From NCBI GenBank assembly GCA_026261815.1, contig JAMPIT010000059.1:16788001-16852000 (forward strand): a DNA stretch of 64,000 nt, given 5' to 3'. The first letter of the stretch is position 1, and every line of letters begins with the position of its first letter. The notes under the pieces were generated by a model. That model made no database searches. It worked only from the letters and a program-made list of their open reading frames with translations, and was not told the DNA's origin. Source of the stretch: Monarcha castaneiventris obscurior. Its lineage: Eukaryota; Chordata; Aves; Passeriformes; Monarchidae. Below, piece after piece: positions 1 through 12,549 of the stretch. The position numbers and the translations under genes are program-made.

Positions 1-3000
1 TGCTGCCAACCAACTGTTCATTTTTGATTGTGTAGAGTGTGGTAGATAAATAGATTATATACCACATTTTCATTTCTTCCCATTGGATTAACCACCATTT
101 GGTAAAAAATGATGGAAGAAACCCTTCTGTTTCAAGAACAGAAGAATACTAGTGTTACTTCAGCTTATTTGAAGATCCAGTGCCTGGATAGGGCTGATTC
201 GGCTGTAGCAAGTCATCAAAGGTTTAGAAAGAAATTATTAACTCTTCAACTTACCATATCTAGTAGAAAACATTGTTAAATGAATGAACTTCAATGGCTT
301 GTGTTCTTCTTGGGGCACACATAGGTATTTCCCCACTTCCTAAGTCTCCCTATTTCTGGATGTCTAAGAAGTAATTTGTAATGTATGTTACTAATAATAC
401 AGCCAGCAGAGTGGATAATGTGAAAATAAAACGTTCAGCTATGTTTTTCACTGTAGAAATACGGTAGCAGCATACATTAATTCACATATTTTCTACATAT
501 ACATATAGCAAAATAGATAGTGAATATCAGATATCCCATTTTCATAATGTAAAGATAGAAATCAGTGAAGTTTATGCAATTTTCACCTTTTCACATTCAC
601 AGGCAGTATTATTGCGCATACATTGAGAGCTGAACAAAACTATTCATTGTGTCTGAAGGATAAAATACCCTATTGCTCTACATATACGTTTTTCCACAGA
701 AATCATCCATGGGGAAAAAAAAAATCAAATAACTTTCTACTAAACTCTGCAGAGGAGAAAGTCTGTGATATCAGCTTTGTCAAGTGACAATAAGTTAAAA
801 TATGTTCTTACTTTACTGAGGGATAATGTTATCACTGCAGTGCTCTCAGTCAGAACAAGATGATTCATCCTGTGTATCCTGGAGCATTAATGGTGAACAT
901 CACACTAGGAATTTTTCTAGCACTTGAAATTTTACAACTTAAGTTCAAAACTTATGCAAGTTTAGCAAAAAATACCAACAATCTCTCTTGAACATCCTTC
1001 TATTCTGGGCAGTTATACAGTGACTGATTCTGAGAAATATATAATTGCATTAAATACAACTAGAAATGTAGAGGTTAAAGAAAGCATAGTTGAAAAGATT
1101 CATGCAGACTGTGTTTTCCCATCACAGACCTTATAAAATGTCACCATGACTTACCTTTGTCATTCTGGTGCTACCTGGTCTTACAGACATTTACCCGAAA
1201 AAAACCCAAACCCTGCTGAAGTAATTAAATTCCCCTGAGATGTCACCCATAGAAATAAGGGCTAATACATTTCTCTTTCATTGGTAATGAACATGCATTT
1301 ATAACCCCTACATGCCAATATTAACACAGACACTTCACTGTATTTCTTCTCATAATTTTCCTGCAAAACTCCAAAATTTACTCTTTCCTTTTTTGAAGCA
1401 CTGAGAGATACCCATGGAGGTCATGTTAAAGGAAGAGTATGCAATAAAATCCCTTCTCCAACCCAGAAACAAAGGTAATTGAGCAAAGGTGCATTTACAG
1501 AAGGCTGACAGGAGAGATTGCAATGTGAGCCAGACCCTTTTTTTTGCTAAATCCTTTTTTCCCTGTGATATCTTGCTCTCTCTGGCTCAAAAATGTTTTG
1601 ATTTGACTAAGTTTTCTAAGTTACTGTAATTTTCTGTCTTTAAAGGAGTTTGGAAAACACAGGGTTTCTGTCAAGGCCATCATAGCTAAAGAAATAAAAT
1701 GTCAGAGGACAAAGAAGAGTAGTATCTCTTACCCCCATGATTGTGTGCAGTGCAGTACAGAGTGACAGGAAAAGCTGTCACTGTGGAGCCAAGGCATAGC
1801 TTTCCAAATTACTCCTTCTCCATTAAAACAAACAATAAAACAGACAAAAAGCTCCCAAGCCCAACCACAAAACCTCAAGAAGATTCATAGAGAGCAAGGG
1901 GACAGAATGGACAAATGACTTCCCATCAGTCACAGTAGGGCAGGTAAAACAGGTGTGTGAATGCAGGTCTGCCAGGCCCTGGAGTTAGAAATCCCACAGT
2001 AGGAGAAGCCATCCTCTCTGCAAGAGACTTCATGTAACGTTGATTGAACATCCGCACTGTAGAACACCTGCATTTTATAGTGTGCCATGAGAGAATTTTT
2101 TCACCTGGCTTTTATCACAAAAGCTTGATTTTGAAGCCATTGTTCCCTTTATTATTTGCTTTTTGATTAAACATCACCCATTGTTATATATTCTGAGAAA
2201 TGCTGGCCCTGCAGCGATTGTAAATCGATAGCTAGATGTGGAGGAATAGGAAGAGAAAGGGGAAAAAAAGAAAAGGAGAAAAGTTTCTTACAGCTAAGTG
2301 AGAAAGAAAGTTAATAAAAATAGGTCAGGCAATTTCAGCCTTTTTTCATATGAAACAAATGGTCTAATCTTAAGTAGGAGTCACACATCAGGATCTTCAG
2401 TGTATCTGGGGCTCATCAGGAAGTGGCGCACAAGTAGTGACATAAAAATCCTTTTTCACAGGTGTCAGGAAGTTTGCAGGATAATAGATTATACTGCAAA
2501 GAATTTGTCTTACTTCTGTCTCTTTACCTAGGATTGAATAAATATTACAGAAATTAAACTGATATGTTATCCAGGTCATGCATTCAGCAATGATTAAGCT
2601 GAAGAAGCATATATGAAAATATCAGAATTTTTTCTTAAAAATCTGTAGAACAGTACTCTAAATGGATGAAAAAGGAAAACAGAAGGTAAGGGGTTTTTTC
2701 ATCTCAAAGGACAATCATTTTAATTGAGTAGTTCCTGGAAATAAAATTTTCCATAATGTAATGAAACAATATTTGAAGTAACTCACATACAAAATCTACA
2801 GACTGAAATCCTACTGGAACTCCTATTTATCGGTCTGAATTAAATTCATCATGGAATCTTGGGAAAAAAAAAGTATTTAAAATACAGAAGGGGAAGAAAC
2901 TTCCAGATTCAGGCATAAAAATAGAAGACATTCAAGTGGCACGAAGTTACAAATTCAGGAAAGATTTTGTTAGTTGTATTTGGATCACAGCTATAGCAAC

Positions 3001-3477
3001 TGTTAGCATGTGTCACTGCCTCTAATGGTATATGGGTTCAATCAGAGCACACAGAATACCAGATGGGACTGGAGGAAGCTGTCAGCAGAAAGAAACTATG
3101 CTCTCTGATTTTTGCATTCCTGTGCAAAAAGCCACTATTGTCAATTGTTTTTATCTGTAAAACCAGTGCTTTTGTTATAAATCTTGGCATGGTCTGGGAT
3201 TACAAAGCCAGCAAGTACCAGATGGCTGCAGAGATTCAGGCCAGGTCTAGAGCCTCCTGCCAGCCTTGTTTCTGCAATCAGGAGTATGCAGTAATATGAT
3301 CCATGTTCAACACGTCTGGCTGAGCAGATGCTCCTCACATGTAGACACAGTAAGTACACTGGCAAAACTGAGGCATGACTGGTAGACAGAAAGTCTACCA
3401 GATGAAAGTAAGGAAGAAGATTATTTAGATGAGTGCAAAGCACAGCATTGTTGGAATACAGAATAGTTGCAATTTGC
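1..3477. other. Intergenic or intronic DNA, no recognised feature
   Basis: AT-rich single-copy-looking sequence. It holds only short ORFs (77 codons or fewer) with no family resemblance, and short homopolymer runs such as the A run near 714-725. I see no splice-flanked conserved frame, no RNA gene and no recognisable repeat. Ancient, highly decayed repeats or conserved non-coding elements could be present and would not be visible by eye. Confidence 0.6.
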
Positions 3478-4053
3478 TGTGCTGGTTTTGACTGGGTTAG
3501 AGTTAGTAGCTGGTATGGGCCTGTGTTTTGGATTTGTGACCAAAACATTGCTGGTAACACAGGGATATTTTGATTATTTACACAGTGTCAAGGACCTTTC
3601 TGTTTCTCACCCCATCGCACCAGCAAATAGGCTGGGGATGCTCAAGGAGTTGTGAGGGGACACAGCTGGGGCAGCTGACTCGAACTGACCAGAGAGATAT
3701 TCCATACTGTATGGAATCATATTTAGCATACAAAGCTGAGGAAAGAAGGAGAAAGGAGGGAACACGTTCAGAGTGATTGTGGTTGTCTTCCCAGATCACT
3801 GCTACATACCATGGAGCCCTGCTTTCCTGGGGATGGCTGAACACCTGCCTGCCCATGGGTAACAGTGAATGAATTCCATGTATGGATTTCTTTGTGTGTG
3901 TGGCTTTTGCTTTACCTGTGTAACTTTGTTTTTGTCTGAACACACAGGTTTTCTCACTTTTACTTTTCTGATTCCTTTCCCCATCCTGTTGATGGGGGGA
4001 GTGAATGCAGGACTGTGTGGGCCTTAGTTGCCAGCTGGGCTTAAACCACAACA
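3478..4053 (+). mobile_element. Solo LTR of an avian ERVL-like endogenous retrovirus
   Basis: The segment runs from TGTGCTGGTTTTGACTGGG to TTAAACCACAACA, so it has the TG...CA ends of a retroviral LTR and is about 576 bp long. It closely follows a common neoavian LTR family that I recognise: the 'GCTGGTATGGGCCTGTGTTTTGG' type 5' part, the CAGCTGGGGCAGCTGACT block, and the 'GAGCCCTGCTTTCCTGGGGATGGCTGAACACCTGCC' type block in the 3' half. The expected TATA box is decayed (CATACAAA near 3727), and no clean AATAAA remains near 3915-3925. No gag, pol or env sequence adjoins it, so it is a solo LTR left by recombination. Flanking bases (TTTGC before, TCCGT after) do not form a clear target-site duplication. 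ORFs inside it on either strand (for example a 158-codon minus-strand frame) are by-products. The ERVL assignment comes from memory; the LTR identity is firmer. Confidence 0.8.
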
Positions 4054-4845
4054 TCCGTGATGAAAAATTAGCCTTAGCATAGGCTTTGCTTTAGATGGTA
4101 ATGAATATCAACACCATGTCAAGATTACTTTGCCATTCAGTAGGCAGCTGCTAATATGAAATTGTGTCTTTGCTCAAGCAGAAAAAGAAATTACATTGAC
4201 CACTGGGAGAGCTGTCCTTTCCCCAAAACTTTGAAACGTAAATTTCTAAGAGCCAGAAGAAAGATTAAAAGCACTCCATGGTGAGCACCCTGATGATACT
4301 GTGAGAATCTTCTGCAAGAACATGGAACTGAACTGAGGTTACCCAAATCTTGTTCTAGTGTCCTCACAGAAGGCTGCATGGTCTCATATACTGACATGCA
4401 ATTACGTTGAAATGAAATGTTTCCTTCATTATTATTGTGTTCTTGTAGCTCTTAATTCCATCATCTATGAGGATTATTTCTCTTTAATAGAAACAAAAAT
4501 CTAAACTGTCAAATATTTATCTGAGAGTCAAGTTGCTGTGCTAGGCAGCTACATACCTCTTCAGCAATGATAAATGCCAGCAGAATGAGCTCCCTTGTCT
4601 CTGCAATATGTCAGGCAGTCCCTCCTGTAGCTGAAAATTTCTGATGAAATTTAGCTTTTCCTTGCACTTTTCTTATCTTCTTCACAGAATCCCATTTATT
4701 CCCTGTTGTGGATTACTTTTAGGAGATTTTGTGGGAAAGGTGCAATGAGGATGCAGAAGGGGATGGGGAGAAAGGGTTGAGTGCCAAATAAAAGCATCAG
4801 CTGTGGGATTTCAAATGATTCTTTAACTTTTGTGTGTTTCTTTAT
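4054..4845. other. Unannotated spacer between LTR and CR1
   Basis: No gene or recognisable repeat. The largest minus-strand frame here (to 4397) is short and resembles nothing I know. Confidence 0.5.
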
Positions 4846-5872
4846 CAGAATCATAGAATATTTCAAGTTGGAATGGACCCTTAAGGAACACTGAGTCCCC
4901 CTCCCTGCTCCTAATAGGACTACCTTAAAACTATAGCATGTGATTAAGAGCACAGTCCATACACTCCTTGAGCTCTGACAAGCTTGGGGTAATTTCCCCG
5001 GAGAGCCTGTTCTGGTGAATAACCATCTCATCATGAAGAACCTTTCCCTGGTATCCCATCTGAGCTTCCCTAACACAACTTAATTCAATTTCCTTGTGTC
5101 CTATCACTGGTCACCTGAGAGAGATCAACACCTTCCCTTTCACTGCTCTCCTAAGGAAGATGTTGACTGCGATGAGGTCACCTCTCAGACTTTTCTTCTC
5201 CAAATTGAATAAACCAAGTGTCGTTAGCTGCCCCTCATAAGTCTTGCCCCTCAAAGTTTTCACCATCTTGGTCCCTCTCCTTTTGATACAATCTAAGAGT
5301 GTGATGTCCTTCTAATATTTTACACCCCAAACCTGAAACCTGCACACAGTCCTCAAGGTGAGGCTGGACCTGTGCAGTGTAGAGTGGGAAAATCACCTCC
5401 CTCGATCAGCTACTGATGCTGTACTTGATGTGCCCAGGATTTGGTTGGCCGTTCTGGCTACTGAGGCCCATTCAACTTGCCGTTGATCAGGACCTCCAGA
5501 TCTCTTTCTACAGGGCAGCTCTCTAGCTTCTTGTCCACCAACTTGTATATGTAACTGCAATTTTTCTATCCCAGAAAAAGCAGATTTTGCTCTTGTTAAA
5601 TTTCATAGTTTGTGATTGTCCAGCTCTACAGTCTATGCAGATCTCTCTGTAACATCTCTCTACCCTCAGTGGAGTCCACAGCTCCTAGTTTAATACCATC
5701 AGCAAATTTAAGGTATATGCATCCAAATAATATATAAAAATATTAAAGAACACTGGCCCTAAAACTGAGCTTTGGGTGACCCCACTTGTACCTGGTTGCC
5801 AGCCTGATACAATGCCATTTAGCATATTTCTTTGAACCTCACCTATCAACCCAATTGTTCACCCAACAAACA
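4846..5872 (-). mobile_element. CR1 LINE fragment, 3' part with RT remnant
   Basis: Read on the minus strand, the segment ends at about 4849 with the avian CR1 3' signature (CCATTCCAACTTGAAATATTCTATGATTCT in plus-complement sense), preceded by the typical 3' UTR and ORF2 C-terminal region. Further 5', at about 5782-5735 on the minus strand, the frame reads [16 protein letters not shown]. This is a decayed form of the CR1 reverse transcriptase block GVPQGSVLGPVLFN. The copy is about 1.0 kb of a roughly 4.5-kb element, so it is 5' truncated as usual for target-primed insertion. Frameshifts and stops throughout show it is dead. Confidence 0.88.
5735..5782 (-). pseudogene. CR1 ORF2 reverse transcriptase motif remnant
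   Basis: Sixteen codons on the minus strand read [16 protein letters not shown], matching the conserved RT palm block of CR1 ORF2 (normally G-V-P-Q-G-S). The P and G of PQGS are replaced by T and S. Upstream and downstream frames are shifted and interrupted. The remnant marks the orientation of the surrounding CR1 copy and has no coding potential. Confidence 0.75.
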
Positions 5873-8035
5873 AAAACATATTGAAGTGACACCTCCAGCC
5901 AACAGTAAGGTATTTGTTTGAGAGGCTTCTGAACTGAGTACGCAGAAAGAAGTGAGGCTGCTGGCAACCTCATGTCCCCAGGTCAAGTCAGAAGTAAGGA
6001 TGAGGACAAACCTGGATAGGCACAGTCACACTGTACCAAATATGCACAAATATACACTGCTGGCTACACAAATTAAGACAGACAAAAACACACATACAAA
6101 TAGAGATGGCGCAAATGGACTAATCTTATCCCCTTCTATGGCAATTCATGGTAAAGGTCTAATAATGAGAAACATATATATATAATATGTGAGTATCCAT
6201 ATGTATGTCCTACCACTATGAACAGTGGCTGTACCAAGCCACTCAGCCTGCATAGCAGTTGCTTCCTCCAGCAGGCCTCAGACCACATCAGTCTCCCTGC
6301 TATTCAGCACAGATTTATGGCCACTCCAATAACTGGCTCCTAAGCCCCTTGTCCTTGTCTTTGAGTATCCCAGCTTGGTTCTGGCTGGAAGTCATGTGCT
6401 GTCGTACATACACACAATGTGGACATGCTCTGGTCTCTCCAGCCACTGACACCACAGACAGATAGACCCTGAGGTTCTGATCCCTAGTCCCATGCTAGTT
6501 GCCAGCACTAATACACCTGTGCACACACATGCACAGTGATGGAGAGTTCCTCACTCAGGAAAACAGACAGAAATGGCAATTAATAAGAAAACAGGATGGA
6601 CTATGTTTATCGGCATAGAGCACATCTGGACCAAGATACTGCCCAGACACCTGTTTACGTGTGACCAGCCCCTTTCGTAATTTTACCCCTTTGCCCCATG
6701 CTTGTTCCTTGCCAAACACTTTGACCTTTCTTGCCTGTGGGTCTTCCTAATGTGACACCTGGACACTATTGCTGAGGTTCTCCTAGGACAAGCCTAACAG
6801 CCGCTGAGGCCGACATCTCTTGTTGGGGATCTCCCCCTCATCACTGTGCCTCTGTGCTCCTTTCTGTATCATGATGAACCTTAAATCACATAAAGACACT
6901 TTTTAAACTTAAAAAATAGAGGTTTTTGTCTATAATGATGGTTTGGCAAGCCCAGACTAACACACTTTATAATCCCATAATCATTTTACAGAACTCATCA
7001 TGGTGCCTGTCCTTCCAAGCACTGTTTAACAAAGCTACTATTTTTTGTTACGACTAACTCTATCCACTCTTGGTAGGACATGTGGAAATACTGTGGAATA
7101 CCTGAAAATACTCTTTACCTTAAACCAATGTAATACATTGAATTTCATACAGAAACGTACTTGTGGATGTATGTGCTAATCTCCTTCAATAATCAGCTGA
7201 AATGTTTTAGATTGTATTTCTCTTGTGCATTACATGTTAGTATAAGCAATAGCACTGACTCAGTAACAGGTTCATGAGGGAGAAGAGTCAGAAAATCTTA
7301 TTGAGTTGTCTTTGCAACTCAGAATTAAGCTGTGGGGGTCTCCACCCATTCTTATCTCCTGCAAAAATTTGAGGTGATGGACTATCCCAGCTATGCTTTA
7401 ATAACAGTGGTAGCAAATATGCATATATTCCATTAAATTCATCACTTTCTTTCCTCCATAATATAATTCAGGAGGATGAATGTCCTGTCCCAGTCAAATG
7501 AAATATCATTTACAAAGCTCCTTATGTATCCTATCTCAAGGGACAAGGCTGCTGCATTGATTAAGCTTTAGAATATTTAAATACAAAGACAAATGCATTT
7601 CATGTATAATTTGCATTATCAAGACTCAGAGAAAATCCAGTCTTGCGTAGCTTAGCAATGCAGACTAATTTTAAAATTTTCATTTAATTGTGTGATTATT
7701 CTAAAATAGGGAAGAAAATTTTAAAAATTAAAAACATTTATATAAGTTCATACAAAACCAAAGGAGGCTATTGGTGTCTGATTCTTATACTTGAGACAAT
7801 CTATGTATGTTCACAGGTTTCATACTATAATGTACCAGAAAGTATTTAAGGCAGTAGCACTGCACGATATAGGTGATACATAAATCAGAGAATGTAATTC
7901 TGACTCCACTGACACCTGCAGGGAAACTGCCAGGTCCAGAAGAGCTGAGGCTCCACCCAGGTCATTGTCAGAGACTGAAATATTATAGATTATGACTTAA
8001 ACATTTTCTTGAAGGACTTTTAAAACTGTATTACA
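5873..8035. other. Unassigned region with a GC-richer block (about 6200-6870)
   Basis: The stretch holds a short TA-rich run near 6172-6190. From about 6200 to 6870 the base composition is more GC-rich than its surroundings and has a patchy, repeat-like look, but I cannot match it to a CR1 or an LTR family. After 6900 the sequence returns to plain AT-rich DNA. ORFs here are 77 codons or fewer and unrecognised. Confidence 0.4.
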
Positions 8036-8039
8036 AAAG

Positions 8040-8865
8040 CTGCAGAAGACCAACACACCCTGAATGGGGCCCTGACTGAGGCCTTGCACTGCTCGCTGAT
8101 GAAGATAAGATAAAGTAGCGACTCAGGGCTGGGGACATTCATAAAGCACAGGCTTAACACCTCCAAGGTGAAGACCACAGCCCCAGGGCTATCAGCTGCC
8201 AGGCTTGCACAGACCCTCAAACCAGAAACAGTGGAGGGAGAGAGGCTTTGGGTATCTTGGAAAAGCCTCTGGTCAGAGGCGTAGTAGCTGCCCATCCTCC
8301 ACTGTGCAGAGGAGCCCAGCTGAGGGGCCCTCACCAGGGAGGGGGGAAGCTTATCCACAGCAGAAGGGGGTGACAGGGCCCATCACAGGGCCCCCTCAAA
8401 GGGGTCCCCAGACCCTGCGCCAGAGCACCAGAGAAGATGCACAGACCCTCGGTGTTTTGTCAAGCTGTGTCAAGTGTGTCAAGCTAGCCCCTGCAAGGAA
8501 GACAAGTGGGCATTCCCACCAGGCCAAAGCATATATTAATCTGTGGAATTCTGTACTCTGTGGCATGTGGCAGTGTGTGGCGGTGTGGCCACGGCGGTGA
8601 TGGGGGACCCTTACCACCAGCAGACCAGATGGAGGGGAGCAACGAGACTCGTTGGGACCCTCAGATGGGTGATGTGCTTCCATCTAACCCCTGTCACCTC
8701 TCCCTGTTCCCCCACCCCATCCCCCGCACACTTCTTTTTCTATTTCTTCCTTTCTTCCTCTTCTCTTTCCTTCTCTTTGCCTCTCTACTGTTAAATAAAA
8801 TACATCAATTTTTTGGCAACAACATTTAATCTCATTTCGGTTTTAATCTCATTTCGGGGAATATT
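8040..8865 (+). mobile_element. Probable LTR-type retroviral repeat (3' end at about 8865)
   Basis: A sharply GC-richer block embedded in AT-rich DNA. Its 3' portion has an LTR-like order: a TATA-like ATATATTAAT near 8530, a long pyrimidine tract (about 8690-8790), AATAAA at 8794-8799, then two adjacent 17-bp units (8824-8840 and 8841-8857) built on TTTAATCTCATTTCGG. I recall this ending from neoavian LTR sequences. The 5' limit is uncertain: the GC-rich sequence starts around 8040, but the LTR proper may start later, with an internal fragment before it. The 131-codon plus frame at 8205-8600 looks like a by-product of GC-rich sequence. Alternative: a non-LTR processed repeat with its own polyadenylation signal. 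Confidence 0.5.
8794..8799 (+). promoter_or_regulatory. Polyadenylation signal AATAAA in LTR-like repeat
   Basis: AATAAA follows a 100-bp pyrimidine tract and precedes the duplicated 17-bp terminal motif, as expected at an R/U5 boundary. Any single AATAAA in AT-rich DNA can be chance; the context raises the odds here. Confidence 0.4.
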
Positions 8866-11644
8866 TTGAACCTTCTAAGTTCTTTCTGGTTTATGCACAG
8901 AGACTTAGCTTTCTTTGCTTTTCTGGGTTTAAACTGGATCGTAACAGTCATTCAAGAGTGACAGAATGTCTTTAGCATGACACTTTTCAAAGTAACCTAT
9001 GCAAGTCATCACCACACTGCCATGTCCTTGCCATGTCTTTTTTTTGTAACAGGTCCCATTTTTTGAAGACTACCAGAAAGTAACAGAGAGGAAATAGAGC
9101 ACCAAAGCATTTATTGAAAACTCTCTGTAGTGTCCCTGGAACTCTCTAGGCTTTTCAACAAGGCAGTGACATTTCAACAACAGCACATTTCAGAGAAAGC
9201 ATGGACCCTTCTATGACATATCACCATTCCTATGGGCCCTATACATGTCAGAAAGCTACTTATAGAGAACCAGCCAGTTAGAGAGTCCTGCCCAGCTGTC
9301 TCCACCAGTCATCTTTACTGCTTCTCAAAGCTTCCCCAAGCCAGCCTCAAATCTGACTTCCCCTCATTTTACAGAGGTACAGGGTCATTTATTGAAAAGC
9401 CTGGACTAGGCTACATGATTGCATAAAATCAGTGCTTCCCAGATGCCATCCGTTCTGTTTCCTTCAGGAAAAAAAAAAAGTTAAAAAAATAAAAGTCATC
9501 AGCATTGTGTAGCCTCAGGGAAATATCTCCTATAGATTCTCATTGAATTTGGTTTCTCTCTAGTTATTACAAAGAAAAAGAATTCTCTAATATATTTTTG
9601 AACAACAAAAAGTGACTTCATTTTTCAAGAGGCGTACACAGCATGTGATTATGTTTCTATTTAATTAAGGTTATTTTCCATTAGAGAAAGGATAAAGGAT
9701 AGAATGTCACCATAATTAAGAAAATAAGTGCATCAAACTCATACGTATTAGTCCCAAAGCAACATTAATGAATCTTAACAATTTTTTGAGAACCTTAGTG
9801 CTACTGGACTAATAACACCTTGTTTAATCTGTGCTGCTGGAAGTCAGTGGAGCAGTGGCAATTTCTACTAGCTGGAAACTTGGTGCAGTGTTTCAAGTTA
9901 CTGCTTTCTATATCTTAACTGGTGCCAAAACATTTCTATCAAGAGCTTCTCAGATGGTTTCAGATAATTACTACCATTCACAAATGGTTTTAGGTAAAAC
10001 TAATGGAAAGGCAATGTGACAACCATTGCTTGCTCATATTAAAAGAGAAAAACCTTTTCCACTGAGTCTGTCTTTTAGGAAAATATTCTCGGTTTCTATA
10101 AATTGCTTTCTAGATGGAATGCTGATCAAGCAGTATTATTTATTCTATCTCATTTTTGTTTGGGCAATTTTGAGTTCAATTTTCCTTGATTCTCTTAATC
10201 ATCACAACAACTTTTCCTGAACACTCATTTTATTTTTTAAATTTTTTTTCTTAATGGTGGCACACTTGTGTCGTGATCATCATGTTGACAAAATGGGAAA
10301 AAATGTGACAGGTATCAAAGACACATTCCATGTCCTGGCAATCCCAGTGAATGAGAAAAATTTCACCTGAACTGATGTTGCTTGTATATAAGGAGATGTT
10401 TCTAAGGCAGAACATTAACCAAGTGAATTGGAGAAGATGCTGACAATCACAGATTACACTATACAACTTCATACAGAAGGCACCTCTGGCTCCATCACCA
10501 GCAAATTTATAAAATTAATGAAAAAGAAGGGAGAGCTGTGAACATATGCGCACCCTTAAAACTTTAATGTTGAATAAGTTGCATGACATGGTAGTCATAT
10601 AGTAACTAAAACTTTTCAAAGAAATTCTTAGACATAAAAAAGTTTGGACATGTGTATCAAGTAAATACTGCCTATACCTATATGAACAAATTAAATTCTG
10701 ACAAGGCTATTTCTATACACAGGAACCTGGTCACCTAAGTTGCTAAAATGGTTCCTGACATTGTTTTGCCCTAAACTTTCCCAAACGATAAACCTGTTTA
10801 GAGAATTATCAAATTGTAGACACTTTTTTTTGTGGCTATTCCTTGCCTATGAGTACCTCCTTTTGGATAGTTTTTTGGGGTGAACCTGGGCTGTTATGTG
10901 TCAGTTCATCTCAGGAAATGACCACTGGCATATTTCATTTAATAATGCAGTAGCACACTCTATAATTCCTATTTTATTTTTTTTTTCCATACTCAATTCA
11001 TCAGGGAACAATCAAATGATCAGCCTGTGTGTCTGTCTGTTACATCCTACAGATTTCAGCCAAATTAGGTATCTGATTGAAATGTAAATTCCTTCAATTT
11101 GAAAGAAAACAGGCAAATTTGTAGAGAAGTAGGACCTAGAAGTGCCCCCTTTATGGAAAGATCACTGTACAAGTTTACCCATCCCTGACAATGGAGGATC
11201 TGCGTAATAGACCAACTTTGAGAAACACACTCATGCAAAATTTGGCTTCTTTTGCCTTTCTGCCTACTGAAATATTAACTGGTTATTTGTTCCAGTATCC
11301 TTGAAAAAAGTAGATTTAGACTCTCTAATGTTTCATTTCCCGTTTCATTCTCTCTATTTTTACCACCTCCAGGCATTTCCGTCTCTCATGTTGTTTGGGA
11401 TTATTTCCAAATCAAGACATTCTTTGAGTTTCTAAAGAAATGGCATTTTAGGGAGCTATAGGCTAATAACTAAACTCTTGTGTAGACAGTCCTGTGGTAA
11501 TTTGAGGGAAACTGTGACAATGATTGAGTTGTGATTTGTCCTTAAGATGAATGACACTGATAGTGCCTGTGCTGTTCCAAACAAATCTCACAGTCTGGGC
11601 CTTTGCCTGAGTTCACAAATTATTTTTTATGGATTTTCTCTCAT
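8866..11644. other. AT-rich DNA, no recognised feature
   Basis: Only short unrecognised ORFs (75 codons or fewer) and homopolymer runs (an A run near 9468-9480 and T runs near 10976-10986). I see no gene, RNA gene or datable repeat. Confidence 0.55.
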
Positions 11645-11775
11645 AGGAAAAAATCATAGAAATTTTCAGATTGGAGAGAATTTTAAAGTTCATCTAGTTC
11701 CAACCACCCTGGGCACGTCACCTTCTGCAAGAGCAAGTGGCTCAAAGCCCCATCCATACTCAAGGTCTACGACTG
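11645..11775 (-). mobile_element. Short CR1 3' end fragment
   Basis: On the minus strand this carries the CR1 tail: the plus strand reads AATCATAGAAATTTTCAGATTGGAG..., then a TTCATCTAGTTCCAACCACCC type block and AAGAGCAAGTGGCTCAAAGCCCCATCC, the reverse complement of the terminal region of avian CR1. About 130 bp survive. The 5' side fades into unrelated sequence after about 11770, so the copy is 5' truncated. Confidence 0.75.
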
Positions 11776-11912
11776 ATGTAATGCTTTATCACATAAAGCA
11801 TAGAAAAAATATTTTTAAAAGATAGCAAGAGGGAATCTACTTCATTTTTTCTGTCCTAACTTTACCTGTGTTGCTTCTCAGAGAAATTTAACTCATCTAT
11901 TCTTAGAGACCT

Positions 11913-12549
11913 TCAGCAGCAGAGATGGTGCTGCCGCGGTGCTGCGCCAGCTCGTGCACTGCCCGGGCACCGGGCACCACTTCACCTGCTTTGGGTGGAG
12001 GGGATGGAAGCTGACCACAATGCTGGAGGGCAGGCAAAGCACCTGCTCGTGTTCACCTTGCCCACCGATGGCAGGGTGCGTGGAGGAGGGGGAAAAAAGT
12101 GGAGGGACTCTCTCGTGAAACAGAGGAGGGTTTATTCCAAAGAAAAGCCATGGGGAGAGCTGTTGGAATTCAGCGGATGCAGGGTTTTATACCCCTACAT
12201 AATAGGCGGGGAGAACATAAAATAACCAGTAAAATATCAGATATGGGGTCTTAGAAAGGGAGGAGAAGGGATTAGGGCAAGTGGGAGAAGGAGTAGGGGG
12301 GTAGAGGGTTAACATGAGCCAATTACCAACCGAGGAACATAGAACTTTCTAGAGACATAACCAAATATAAACCATAACAGGGAGAGGGAAGGGAGCAGCC
12401 AATGGTCCCAGCATGCTTCACACAGCAGTTTGGGTGCTCACTGTGCCTTCGAGCCCTTGTGCTGTTGAGGCATCAAACTAATGGACCTTTTTGGTCTGCT
12501 TGGTCCAGCTGACCATGGCTCTGGCCGTGGCTCACCACAACATGGTACA
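11913..12549 (-). mobile_element. Solo LTR of an endogenous retrovirus
   Basis: Read on the minus strand, the segment has a full LTR layout. A U3-like part starts near TGTACCATGTTGTGGTGAGCC (12549). A TATA box (TATAAAA) lies at 12191-12185. AATAAA lies at 12136-12131, about 50 bp downstream. A GC-rich U5-like tail ends near 11913. The tetranucleotide AGGT (minus sense) flanks both ends (12553-12550 and 11912-11909), which could be a 4-bp target-site duplication. That would place the 3' terminus at ...CTGCTGCTGA, which departs from the canonical CA, so the exact ends are tentative. No retroviral coding sequence adjoins, so this is a solo LTR. The family is not identified. Confidence 0.72.
12131..12191 (-). 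promoter_or_regulatory. TATA box and polyadenylation signal of the LTR
   Basis: On the minus strand TATAAAA (12191-12185) is followed about 50 bp later by AATAAA (12136-12131), the usual spacing for the promoter and R region of a retroviral LTR. Current activity cannot be judged from sequence alone. Confidence 0.55.

Noticed and set aside
3141..3560. 139-codon minus-strand ORF
   Set aside because: No recognised motif; it runs into the start of the LTR and has no supporting signals.
3578..4054. 158-codon minus-strand ORF
   Set aside because: Antisense frame of the solo LTR at 3478-4053; no protein resemblance.
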